Below, in pieces: positions 1 to 9,699 of a stretch of DNA of 64,000 nt; positions within the stretch are counted from its first letter, which is position 1; each line of letters opens with the position of its first letter. The notes beneath the pieces are model-generated. The model was not told the origin of the DNA, searched no databases, and saw only the letters and a list, made by a program, of their open reading frames with translations. The position numbers and the translations under genes were made by a program. Source of the stretch: Plectrocnemia conspersa. Taxonomy: Eukaryota > Arthropoda > Insecta > Trichoptera > Polycentropodidae. The stretch is from the NCBI GenBank assembly GCA_009617715.1, contig VTFK01000138.1, positions 496,001 through 560,000 on the forward strand, read 5' to 3'.

Positions 1-665
1 CTACCTAAATAAATTACATTAATGAAACACATAAATATGTCGCATTTTGAACAAACAGATTTACAATTTTGTACGCACACCTTTCTCATAAGGTTCCTTT
101 GAATAATCGTGACTGATAAAAAAGTATGAGTAATATATGAATATATTTTATTTTTGTAGTGCTATAAAAAGGTCGTTGAATGACGATATTTTGTCAAAAA
201 TGCTGTTTCCATAAAATTATTGCTCCAAAATAAAAAAGATTTGCCCCCCCCCCTCCGCATTTAAAAAATATATTTTTTGTAATAAATAAATGAAAATGAA
301 TAAATAAATGGGACAAAAGGGTTTTTGTATACAATCGTTTTTTTTTCATTTTTACTGGTACTCGTAGATAATATAATATATGATCAGCGTATAAAGTATT
401 TTTAGAAGTACCTGAATGAAAGGAAAACTGTTTAATCGCTTCTTGTTGCTTAAAACACGATATATTCCTAAACAGTCAAACGGATAATTGCTCATAAATA
501 TTGACCTGCTTGTTTACTGTATTTCAAAAAAAAAACATGTAGACGAACAAATACAAATATACAACTGAATAATATTTTTTTATGTTATTGCATAACTTAA
601 CCAATTGTAAACAATGTGCATTTAATGTGTCTGTATGTTATTGTACCTAAATATATTTTTAGAAA
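1..665 (+). repeat. Dispersed repeat family A, longest copy
   Basis: An AT-rich non-coding repeat. Landmarks are TGTCGCATTTTGAACAAACA near position 40, a block near 165-240 with GTCGTTGAATGACGATATTT and a C-run, and GATCAGCGTATAAAGTATTT near 383. The same landmarks recur in order at 6595-6790 (direct), 59640-59765 (direct, the central block only) and 62990-63390 (inverted). No reading frame is shared between copies. It looks like an old dispersed element of unknown class, and its left end lies beyond the window. The repeat relation is seen directly; the class is unknown. Confidence 0.7.
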
Positions 666-799
666 TATACTTTTATAGTAAAATAAAATCATAAAACATC
701 ATATATTTGAATAAAAGCTATAATGATTTCCAAAATTTTATCCAATTATTGTCTGACAAATCGTCTTGATTCTTTTTTTAGTGTTGGTGTTTATGGCTA

Positions 800-1197
800 A
801 ATTAAATCTGGGAAACCACAGATCAATGTATTTTAAAGGGTCGAAAAGTGACAAAAGTGGTCCGACGACTTCGATAAACAAAATTGCTGGTTTTGAACGA
901 AACTCTTATTGGGGTAATGAATATATTCATCTCGCATATTGCTGCATAGTTTGTCCGCACACAAGTCAAAATACATTTTCACTAGTAGATTTATATTTCT
1001 GCTAGTGAAAATGTAATTTAACTGATAGGCGCTAGTTTTAAAAATATGATAGCTATCCTTACCGATATTATTACGGACTTCTGATATGAGAGTATTGGTT
1101 GAAGTATATTCAAATCGAATTTTGGTCAATAGAAAGGCGCAAACACAATTATTTCTTCTCAGCAGTCAAAAATTCACGCCAAAAGCAATAAAATCGT
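800..1197 (-). repeat. B-family repeat, minus orientation
   Basis: Reading the minus strand from 1197 gives the B core: CGATTTTATTGCTTTTGGCG, then a TTCTC-containing segment, then CAAAATTCGATTTGAATATA. It is followed by the B tail with ATATCGGTAAGGATAGCT and by two CTAGTGAAAATGTA motifs (family D). The same order occurs at 9355-9700. It is non-coding; short frames on both strands here are not conserved between copies. Confidence 0.7.
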
Positions 1198-2069
1198 TTT
1201 TTTCATTTTATATAATTTTATATAACAATACTTTATTTATAGACAATTAAAATAAAGTAACACAAATTATTAATTTTTGTTGATCGCCTTTCTTGCCTTA
1301 GTCTTCGAATGACCAAAAAGCAGATAAAAACATAAATCTGGAATTTCAAATTGGATTTTAAACACACCACAAATCATAAATTGACAATATTTGTAGAATA
1401 TGTTTCACAACAATTCAACATTAAAAGAAACGTTGTTATTAGATATCGAAAAGGTATGATATGGCGGCCTCCTATTCAAATTATTCAGAGCTGATGTACC
1501 TTTTTATCTCATTCGCGCCATAGATGCGTATCTAATGCCTGCACTACACTCTCTGGAAGTTGGCCAAGGTTGGCCAAGGACGGAGAGTATAGTGGGTTAC
1601 TTTGGTCGAGTGCGGTATAAAATCTCTCGGAAGTTGTCCGAGGTTACCGAGAACGGGAGGTGTAGTGAAAGTAATTCAGTCAACTTGACCAGCTTCGAGC
1701 GCTTCCGAACATTGTCAGCATTATTTCCGAGTCAAAGGGACAGAAGTCGGAGCTGCTCTTTCGAGCGCGAGCGATGAGATACTTCCTCTTTCGCCCTCTC
1801 GCGTGTTAAGTGACGAGAGTGAGAGGGATAATGATATGGTTTTTCGCAAACTGAGATAAAACGAGTAACTCGGTTCAATTTCAGTATGCGCGTAGGCGTC
1901 CTATGGTCAACACGAATGTCGAGCGTCCTATGGTCAACACGAATGGTCAATTTACAATACCACATGCTTATCGGGGAATTCAACAGACTCTTACTGACAT
2001 CTTTGAATATTTTAGGGCACCAAAAGGGATTAATTATATTTTTGATAGTATATTCTTCTAACAGATATC

Positions 2070-3183
2070 TAGAGTCTCCAATTCGAGTAATCGAGTACTC
2101 GATACTCGAGTATACTTGTCTATTTTTCAAGTACTTGATAATCGAGTATTTTGAAAATTACTCGATTAATACTCGAAATTAAAAAATTTTGAAATATTTC
2201 AGAAACAAAAATAACTTTAACTCGGTCCGGTAAAGGTTAACGTCTTGCTTTTATTTGGCGTTTATGCCCGAAGTCCCGAGTTAGAGCGGTTACTATCAGG
2301 TATAATATTTTCATAGTTCCATAGTTGCATAGTTCCGGTCGTCGGCTATGTTAGTGGGGTACGACGGAGAAATTTCTTTTGTGTTTTCTGTTCGACAGTC
2401 CCGACTTATCTAATTTATGGCAATGAACAATATGAAATATCAACAAAAAATTTTTTAGGTTTTATGACTATGCAGTTGTAGCGTAAAGTGTTGTCAATTG
2501 TTTATACTGATCCCTCAGCTTAAAATATAAATCAAAACAATTGTGTGTTTTAAAGGCATTTAAAGTAAAGTCAGTTCTTTGCGAACCGTTTAGCTCTAGA
2601 GTGAAAGGGATTCACCCAAATACATCTTCGAAGGATATAGATTTAAATTCTTCGCATTAATCAGAAGGAGTAGAATATTGTATATTGTTAAGAAAAAAAA
2701 TCTATTCAAGAAGAATTACAAAATGCTATTTTGTCAATAGTCGAAGGAAATAAGAGAAAAGCAGAGAAGGCAATGAAAGTAGAGAACATAAAAAGAGAGT
2801 GCAAAAAATTTTATATCTATAAAAAGCGAACAAATATAAATTAGAAGCCTTATCCAACGCGTTAATGACAATAAGACCAACATCAACAGCAACGGAAGGG
2901 GTTTTTTCCATAACGGGAATAATAAAACCAAAGGTTAGCAGTAATATTAAATTCGAGACACTTTTTGCATTATTGTTTTTAAAAAGTATGTTCGTGAAGT
3001 TAAAATAATTGTAAAAATTAACATACTAAGTATTTTAATAATTTATTTATATGTGCACGAATTTGAATAATAGCTATTTTGGTACATTTGGTAAATACTC
3101 GAAAGTACTCGAGTACTCGAGTATTTTAAAATTTTAATATTCGATACTCGAGTAGTTGATGGTTCGAGTAATTGGAGACTCTA
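2070..3183 (+). mobile_element. hAT-superfamily transposon remnant with 8-bp target duplication
   Basis: The termini are TAGAGTCTCCAATT on the left and AATTGGAGACTCTA on the right, a perfect 14-bp inverted repeat. Repeated CGAGTACTCGA-like subterminal boxes lie just inside both ends. The direct repeat CAGATATC flanks it at 2062-2069 and 3184-3191. Eight-bp duplications are the hAT signature. The interrupted F sequence rejoins exactly across this point when compared with the copy at 47.6 kb, which carries TAGATATC there. At 1114 bp it is far shorter than an autonomous hAT element, and only the 3' end of the transposase is readable. Confidence 0.88.
2844..3008 (+). pseudogene. hAT transposase C-terminal dimerisation domain fragment
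   Basis: A frame of 54 codons plus stop reads EALSNALMTIRPTSTATEGV, then FSITGIIKPK and, near the end, LFALLFLKS. This fits the hAT dimerisation motif, in which a P-T-S-x-x-x-E-R-x-F-S core is followed some 20-30 residues later by L-x-F-L-K. The usual Arg after Glu is Gly here. Upstream the frame closes with a stop at about 2841, although a lysine-rich frame from 2705 may be more of the same protein. It lies inside the hAT element just before its right terminus, as expected for the transposase 3' end. It is not functional. Confidence 0.8.
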
Positions 3184-3875
3184 CAGATATCGTTATTATA
3201 TTTTTTTCATATAAAATTAAATAATTAGTGGTGCTTGATTTTGTTAAAAAAAATCGTTTCGAATATCCTTATGTATTTTCCTAGATCGGTTTATATAAAT
3301 GTCACACCATAACGAATTATTATTTAGAATCGATGGCGACAAATTCTAGGAGAGTCACACATGTGGTGTTCGTATTCTGAAGTATCATTTTGATGCTTTA
3401 TGGCTTTTGCAAAAGGCGGCAAAGATTTTGCGTAAATTGAATATTTATAACCGAAAAGTTTTCACTGATATTGTATTGGTGAGTGCCCACACTATCTTTT
3501 ATAATTATCAATAGCGTGATTTTAATAATAGGACAATTTAAAAATTGCGATTATTTGGCACATTTTTCGATCGCGCGCAAATATGCCAGCTGTACGTGAC
3601 AGCAGCCGCCGTCCGGAGAGCATATGAAATTTGTGGCAGTGTGGCCGCTACTCGGAAGTCGGCGACTTCGGCCGACTTCAGTTGAACTTCGGTTCGGACA
3701 TCTTCCAAAGAGTAGTGCAAACATAAGATCTCCATCACACCTGAACGATATACTAATTGAAAATGACACAACTTGCTACACCTCTTTTTAAACGATTTGA
3801 AGAGGCACTACTCAAATTGATGGCATGTTTCCGCCGATTAATGTGGTCAATCATCTTCTTAAAAAAAGAGACTAG

Positions 3876-4226
3876 CTTCAGAGACTGCTTAAATGATTCA
3901 TTAGTAAAGTGGAGTGAAAATGTTAAATATCTAAGATTGCCCTTAGACCGTAGATTCGACTTTAAATTTCAAATAGACGGGTCCCGTAAAAAAGTATTTA
4001 TAGCACTATCGGCCTTAGCTCCAATTTACCGGCACCGAAGCAAGCTTAATAATAAAAGCAAATTAATCTTATATAAATCACTAATTAGACCACTAGCCAC
4101 GTGTGGATCCCCGGTCTAGATTATATATTAGACAGCCAATTTAAGAGACTAAAAGTAGTGCAGAATAATTATCTTAGGATCGCACTAATCGCGGAGAAAG
4201 CCGACTCTCCTTGGGAAGCTAAATAA
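3876..4226 (+). pseudogene. Jockey-like non-LTR reverse transcriptase fragment
   Basis: Residues reading LVKWSENVKYL, LDRRFDFKFQID, SALAPIYRHRSKLNNKSK and LILYKSLIRPL match the region after the RT palm in Jockey/R1-type elements, where VKYLGVxLDxxLxW and the ILY-K-xxxRPxxxYGxxxW motif are typical. After a stop at 4117 and a frameshift, the next frame from 4137 gives FKRLKVVQNNYLRIAL, the usual continuation. Endonuclease, palm and 3' end are absent. It begins directly after the right end of the F element. Confidence 0.8.
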
Positions 4227-4239
4227 TTATAATATCAAA

Positions 4240-6590
4240 TGAATGCCATACAAATAAATACAAGTATAAGCTTCCTAAACACATTTTAAAGATTGACAAT
4301 GATCAAAATCTGAACGATAATTGTCCCCGAGTTCGCTTTCGCATAGTCGATGCAAGCGTGCACAACACGTGACACGTACGGCCCACAAAATTTATAATTT
4401 TATTATGGATTAAAGAATATAATTATTTCTCGAATGATGCTTCGAATAAATTAATACTTTTGTTCTAATTCTAGCTAGTAGTTAGTTCATAAATAGTTAC
4501 AACAGTCAACAAGAGATTTTTGCCAACTTTTCCTTCATTTAAATAGAGATAACATACTCAAAAACATAAATTTACGTAATTAAGGTAATAGTTATTACAC
4601 TTAAATTAAACTCTATATTAATAGCACAAATAATGTTTCATTCTTAGAAGAGAAATAAAATAATGCAATCGCAAAAATTTTTTGATTTAAGTAAATTTCT
4701 ACATAGTAATTTTTTAAATAAACAATGTTCAAAATCTTACTCAGGTTTATTGCAAGATGTTTTTAGTACTGCACGACTAATTAAAAATTTACGTTACAGT
4801 TATGAATATATTTTCTTCGCGAAAAATAGCAGTTTAAAGTAAAGTTCACACTACACGGTTAAATAGATATTAAATATTCATGTATCAATTATTAAATCTT
4901 AATTAGTAGACAGATATGTAGACTCTAATTCACAATAGTAATTAGTAGCATAATGATCATTAAGACAATTAAATAGCAATTACATACTAATTTACTTGAT
5001 TGTTGATTAGATTACAGTGCGTAATGTTCAGAACAAAAGTGGATTCAAGATTTAATGTTTAATTTATTATATACGGGTGATTAGTTTTATCTCTCGTCTA
5101 TATTTATTTTTTATATGATTCAAGCCCTTTCGATTTCTATAAATGGAACGTTTTCTTACTAACCAAATCTAACCTCCAAAGGTTAACGACCATAATCACA
5201 ATGTGTGCTTTTACGAAGAATAATAAATTAATCCATTACGCATGTTTGTTACAGTCCCTCTATCCCTTTGTGAGAATTTGTTAACTACCTCGTCTTACTC
5301 CCATGAATAGATAAATTATATTGAACCCGTGCAGGTCGGAAGGAAACGACCCTAATGTATACTTAAACGTCTCTCCTTTGTGCTCGCGTCGGTGAAAATA
5401 CGGAAATCCGTAACGAAAATAGAAATTGTCGCCTGTCTTTTCATGGTTAATGAAAAATTTCCCAGTTTGTTTTTTAGTAATGAATTCGATTGACACGCTG
5501 CAGTTTCGCCCACGCGGCTTATTATTAGTAACTACTCATTACCACCGTGACCATACGTTATGGAATACGCGGGACAGTGCTGTTTCACATTAATAAATAT
5601 ATTGTTTTCTTATATTATACATATGCGAGTATTCGCTTAAGAATATCGAGACATAAGTAAATAGGTAGTTCCCATGCTTATTGAGTTTGGCGAGCACTTA
5701 TCTAAATTAATTACATTTGCTTATTAAAACTTACATTTTTTAACAAAATATGTCCCGGATTGAAGTTTCGAAAATCTGGCTACCTTAAAGTAATCATACC
5801 TTACGTCCCCATGGTATGTACGATAATAAATTTTCATTCACACTGTGTAATTTACATTTCGAAATCGATTCTAGAATTTCGAGCTGATATGGGTAGGTGG
5901 AAAGGGGCAGAGAGGTCTTCTGTTCTTTCCCACGCGCAAATTTATAAACCGACGTTTTTCCAGGTATATATAGAATTGTTCTTATATTATACAATTCTGA
6001 GAAAACGTCATACATCACGACGAACCGACGTATTATGTGTATTGTTTTGATATGTTATTTATATCATATTATGTTATTTCATTCGCATACACAAGATATG
6101 TCAAAGTTTTAATTACCTTTCAAAATTATTAAATTCAAAGTGGAAGTGGAAACTACAGATTCTGTCCGGGGATTACTCAATCGAGACTTTCCTGGAAATT
6201 TTGACACAATTTAATCTCGGAAATCTCGAGATTCGACATTTGTCAAATTTTATTATTCCGTATAAGTTCTAAAATGGATTTAAAACGATCACATATAGAG
6301 ATATATTTTTATTGTAAAGCTAAATGTTAAATAATAAATTCACCTAGCTGTCACTAACTTAATTGAAAAATACGAGACCGATTTATATTTGCGAATTCTA
6401 TAAAAAAACTGACATTGAAATTGCGATGATTCCCAGAGATTATATTTAGCTTGGACGGAAATTAATATTGATATTCAAAGAAATTCTTAATCCAATTAAA
6501 GTCGCAGCTGAAGTAATCATTTAATTTTAAATTTAATCATTATTCATAATTGAGATGGCAGCTTTAGGTTTATGCCCCCTACTAATGGTA
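4240..6590. other. No gene seen; AT-rich sequence
   Basis: No frame of more than about 95 codons is present and none resembles a known family. A slightly less AT-rich patch at 5265-5520 carries an unrecognised 71-codon minus-strand frame, which I do not support as a gene. The rest is low-complexity AT sequence. Confidence 0.5.
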
Positions 6591-6594
6591 ACAA

Positions 6595-6790
6595 TTTTGT
6601 ATACAATTTTTATTGGTACCTGTAGATAACATAATAATGGATCAGCGTATAAAGTATTTCTAGAAGTACCTGAATGTAAGGAAGATTGTTTAATCGTTTA
6701 TTCTTTAAAACACGAAATATTCATAAATAGTCAGACGGATAATTGGTCATAAATATCGACAACTTTACAACGAAATTTGATCTGCTTTTT
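6595..6790 (+). repeat. Family A repeat, partial copy
   Basis: It repeats the part of family A seen at 330-510, including GATCAGCGTATAAAGTATTT, TAGAAGTACCTGAATG and the CAGACGGATAATTG box. It ends shortly before the non-LTR element that starts near 7006. Confidence 0.75.
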
Positions 6791-7005
6791 TATTATATTT
6801 AAAAAACCACAAAGACGACAATAGTTACTATATTTAATATCTTCAAAGAAAATGTTCCGATTGGAATTTTTCCCAAAATTAGCAACCATGTATTAACATT
6901 CAGCAATATATTACAGCATAAACTTAGCAATAAAGCATTCAGTATGACTTTGAACGCATCTACTTTTATTTGGCGCACCAGGAAAAAAAATCCCCCCCCC
7001 CCCCC

Positions 7006-7492
7006 TATTAATACTTTAATAACTCATAATTACTTATATAAAAGAAAACAAAAAGTTAAAATAAATAATGTATATTCTGAAGAGAAATTAGTGTCTTATG
7101 GAGTACCACAAGGGTCTAAATTGGGACCATTGTTATTTGTTTTGTATATTAATGATATAGTTAATAAGGTGAAAAAATGTAAAATTCATCTATTTGCGGA
7201 TAACACATTAATGTATTGCATAGGTGATAACATTAAAGAAATTGTAAATAATTTAAATAATGAATTAAGTATATTAGAAATATGGTTAAAGAATAATAAA
7301 CTTAAATTAAATGAGAATATAACTAAATGTATGTTTATTAGTTATAAAAATGTGTTAGATAATAGTACCAAAATAGTAATAAATAACTCTAGTATAGAAA
7401 TAGTGGATAATATAAAATATTTAGGAGTAATTGTTGATACAAAATTAAATTTTAAAGAACATTGTAATTACATTATTAAAAAAAAAAATTAG
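7006..7492 (+). pseudogene. Reverse transcriptase palm domain, catalytic Asp lost
   Basis: The frame reads YGVPQGSKLGPLLFVLYIND (RT motifs 3-4), then LFADNTLMY, then LKNNKLKLNENITKCMF and VDNIKYLGVIVDTKLNF. This is the order palm, catalytic loop, then the thumb boundary with KYLGV. The normal F-A-D-D is F-A-D-N here: codon 7202-7204 is AAC, so one of the two metal-binding aspartates is gone. The open frame extends upstream to 6944 only by chance through the C-run; homology starts near 7010. It closes with a stop at 7490 and resumes in another frame. Confidence 0.88.
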
Positions 7493-7962
7493 TAGAAAAA
7501 TAGGTTTATTATCTAGATTAAGAAATATATTAAGTATAAATACAAAAAAAAATAATTTAACAATGATAGATTATGAATGTTCAAGAAATATTGAGTATTG
7601 CCCCATTTTTTAATTGAAAAATAATATTCTTGAACACTGAATTAAATATGTTAAATAAATTTAGACAAACAAATGTTGCAAAAATTACAAAATAGGGCAT
7701 GTCGAGATTTTTTTCAAACTACTAAATCTTAAAAGCTATTCTCGAAAAAAATAGAATTAACTAATTGTAGGACAACTTGCCGACTCGCCTATATGATTGA
7801 TAGATTTAGAATGGTTGAATGTTCATTTAATTTTGAAATAATTGTATTGTTCTATTTATGAATGTTTTAGTTTTATAAATTTTAATTTGTTTTATATAAC
7901 CTGTTAGGCCACGATGGTCTTAATTTAATCTAAAAAAAATAAAAAAAAATAAAATAAAAAAA

Positions 7963-8133
7963 ATGTTACCAGAATATTTTAATAAGTATTTAATAAGAAA
8001 TAAAGATGTACATAAATATAACACTAGAAATAGAGAAAATTTAAAGATAATTAAGTATAAGAAAACGAGTACGGCTAAGGGAGTTATGTACGGAGGTTTT
8101 GATTTATATAATAGTCTTCCAAGAGAAATCTGA
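7963..8133 (+). pseudogene. Non-LTR retrotransposon C-terminal segment
   Basis: A 56-codon frame contains KDVHKYNTRNRENL and, near the end, GGFDLYNSLPREI before TGA. In Jockey/CR1/RTE-type polyproteins the extreme C terminus reads H-x-Y-x-T-R followed by G-x-x-x-W/Y-N-x-L-P-x-x-I, which fits in order and spacing. It is the 3' part of the element starting at 7006, separated from the RT by stops and frameshifts. The ATG is an internal methionine and not a real start. Confidence 0.8.
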
Positions 8134-8569
8134 AACAAAAAAAAATATAACGGGTTTCATAAATGGAATAAAAAAACACATTCGTACATATAGAAATAAA
8201 TTATAATATTAAGTATTTTTATTTTTCTTTCTGTTATGTATTTTTTTATATATTTTTTTTATATGTTTACTAAATTTGTTAGATGTAAAGATTAGCTATT
8301 AAGCTAAATAAATTAATAAAATAAAATAATAAATAATGAGCTCAAAAATATAATTCAAATTAAAGTAATCTAATATTATATTTGACACCATACTCTTTTT
8401 TGCGATTGTGGGTATTTAAGAATTTGTAGGTTTTTTTTCGTCGCGTTTTTTTACGCATGAAATAATCTAAAGAGTTCACAGTAGGGTGCACCAAAAAATT
8501 TAATATCATATTATATTCTTTAACAATACTGCTTGATAATTTTTAGTTAATATTGCGCCTTTATTTGGA

Positions 8570-8626
8570 TATCACGGCACCCTACAAGATCAGCGCCCCA
8601 GGCGATCGCCTGTACTGCCAGCCCTG
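8570..8626 (-). mobile_element. hAT-type element terminus (fragment)
   Basis: Read on the minus strand from 8626, it begins CAGGGCTGGCAGTACAGGCG and continues into a GGGGCGC box. This resembles the left end of the hAT element at 15703 (CAGGACTGGC, then GCGCCCC). Only one end is recognisable. Confidence 0.5.
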
Positions 8627-8637
8627 CTACCAGATAA

Positions 8638-8755
8638 ACCGTGTGCTTTACAGCTAATAGTAGAGGCGTAAACCCAAACTTGCCATCTCTTTCTCAATTA
8701 CGAATAATGATTAAATTAATAGCTCTCGAACTGACTGTGTTAATACAAATAGAAA
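8638..8755 (+). repeat. Family M repeat
   Basis: It shares CATCTCTTTCTCAATTA, AATAATGATTAA and TAGCTCTCGAACTGACTGTG with the segment at 49317-49425. A short piece of it recurs at 9664-9700. Non-coding; class unknown. Confidence 0.6.
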
Positions 8756-8892
8756 GAAAATATAATTTTATACAGGGACGCCATTTCAGAATTTTTCAAA
8801 GGTGGGCAAAAGTTGGCCAGTGATTTTTTAGTATTTCGATTTCATTATGATTCGTAGTATTTCATTAACAGTGAAGAACTTTTTGCCGCTAG

Positions 8893-9110
8893 CGGATATA
8901 TACACACCAAAAAAATATTTTTTGGTGTGATATATTTTAAGACATGGAGCTGCGCAAAGTGGTGATCTGCTACAGTCTTCACACCAGTATTTAGATTATT
9001 AGACATATCCGTCGTTTCCATTGAGTTTTGCTAAAATTTTCAAAATGCGGATATATCCGTCATACCCACTTTGCAAGTACTTTTGTCATGACGGATATAT
9101 ACGAATTCAA
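8893..9110. repeat. GGATATAT-bounded repeat with hairpin
   Basis: The segment is bounded by GCGGATATATACACACC at the left and by GCGGATATATCCGTCATACC and GACGGATATATACG at the right. A strong hairpin, CACACCAAAAAA with TTTTTTGGTGTG, sits at 8903-8929. It could be a small MITE-like element; no second copy was found in the window. Confidence 0.35.
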
Positions 9111-9114
9111 GGTA

Positions 9115-9540
9115 GTTTCTGTTAAGAATCCACGTCAAAAGTATCAACATCGTTCCGTCACAGTAGACAAGCTTGATTATCTAGTGTTTTTATTAAGACT
9201 CTTTATAACACTAAGTGGGAATTAAATGAAGCATATCTAAACCGAATTTTGACCAATAGAAGGGCGCAAAAACAATTATCACTTCTCAGAAGTCAAAAAT
9301 CCACGTCAAAAGCAATAAAATCGTGCCGTCGCCGTTAGTGGGAACGCTCGTTACCGAGCGTTCCCACTGCGACGGCGCCGACACGATTTTATTGCTTTTG
9401 ACGTGAATTTTTGCCTTCTGAGAAGTGATAATTGTTTTTGCGCCCCTCTATTGATCAAAATTCGATTTGAATATACTTTGACCAATACATTCATATACAT
9501 TAAGTCTGTAGTAATATCGGTAAAGATAGCTAACATAGTT
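9115..9540. repeat. B-family foldback: two arms around a central palindrome
   Basis: A palindrome sits at 9338-9367: GTGGGAACGCTCG, TTAC, CGAGCGTTCCCAC. It is the centre of a much larger inverted repeat. From the centre outward, both arms read the B unit: GCGACGGC, CACGATTTTATTGCTTTTGA, a GAGAAGTGATAATTG box and AAATTCG(G/A)TTT. The left arm runs leftward (minus) from 9337 into a second partial unit to about 9115. The right arm runs plus from 9368 to about 9540. An equivalent structure lies at 23310-23720. No coding content. Confidence 0.8.
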
Positions 9541-9699
9541 TAATATCGAAGTGCAGACAAACTATGGAACAATATGTGAAATTAATCTAATTTTTACGCC
9601 CTTTAGAGCTTCGTTCAAGACCAATACAGTTTCGACAGTTTTGTTCATCAAAATTGTCGGACTATATAGCTCTCGAACTGACTGTGTTAACGCAAATAG

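Larger units (their letters stand above)
1531..3728. mobile_element. F-family element, copy 1, split by a hAT insertion
   Basis: The left terminus reads TAATGCCTGCACTACACTCT followed by CTGGAAG. The right terminus near 3705-3728 is its imperfect reverse complement, with CTTCCAAAGAGTAGTGCA. The interior has repeated GGCCAAGG and many CTTCGGTCGA-like boxes. A near full-length copy without the insertion lies at 47122-47863 and matches on both sides of 2070-3183, which shows that the middle is a later insertion. Shorter pieces are at 20066-20261 and 21402-21600. No transposase is visible, so this is probably a non-autonomous DNA transposon of unassigned superfamily. Confidence 0.7.
7006..8335 (+). 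mobile_element. 5'-truncated non-LTR retrotransposon (Jockey/CR1-like)
   Basis: The element starts after a run of 14 C at 6992-7005 with mid-RT sequence, so the 5' UTR, ORF1 and endonuclease are missing. That is usual for target-primed insertions. RT (7006-7492), a degraded thumb (7560-7830) and a C-terminal segment (7963-8133) follow in order. In the thumb I read IEYCPIF and LQKLQNRACRDFF, typical of Jockey/CR1 RTs. The 3' end is an AT-rich UTR ending in TAAATAAATTAATAAAATAA-type short repeats near 8305-8335. A short inverted repeat (TGTTCAAGAAATATT with AATATTCTTGAACA) lies at 7578-7636. Confidence 0.85.

Noticed and set aside
1533..1777. 80-codon plus frame at the F left end
   Set aside because: It is the inverted-repeat arm of the F element and is broken in the second copy.
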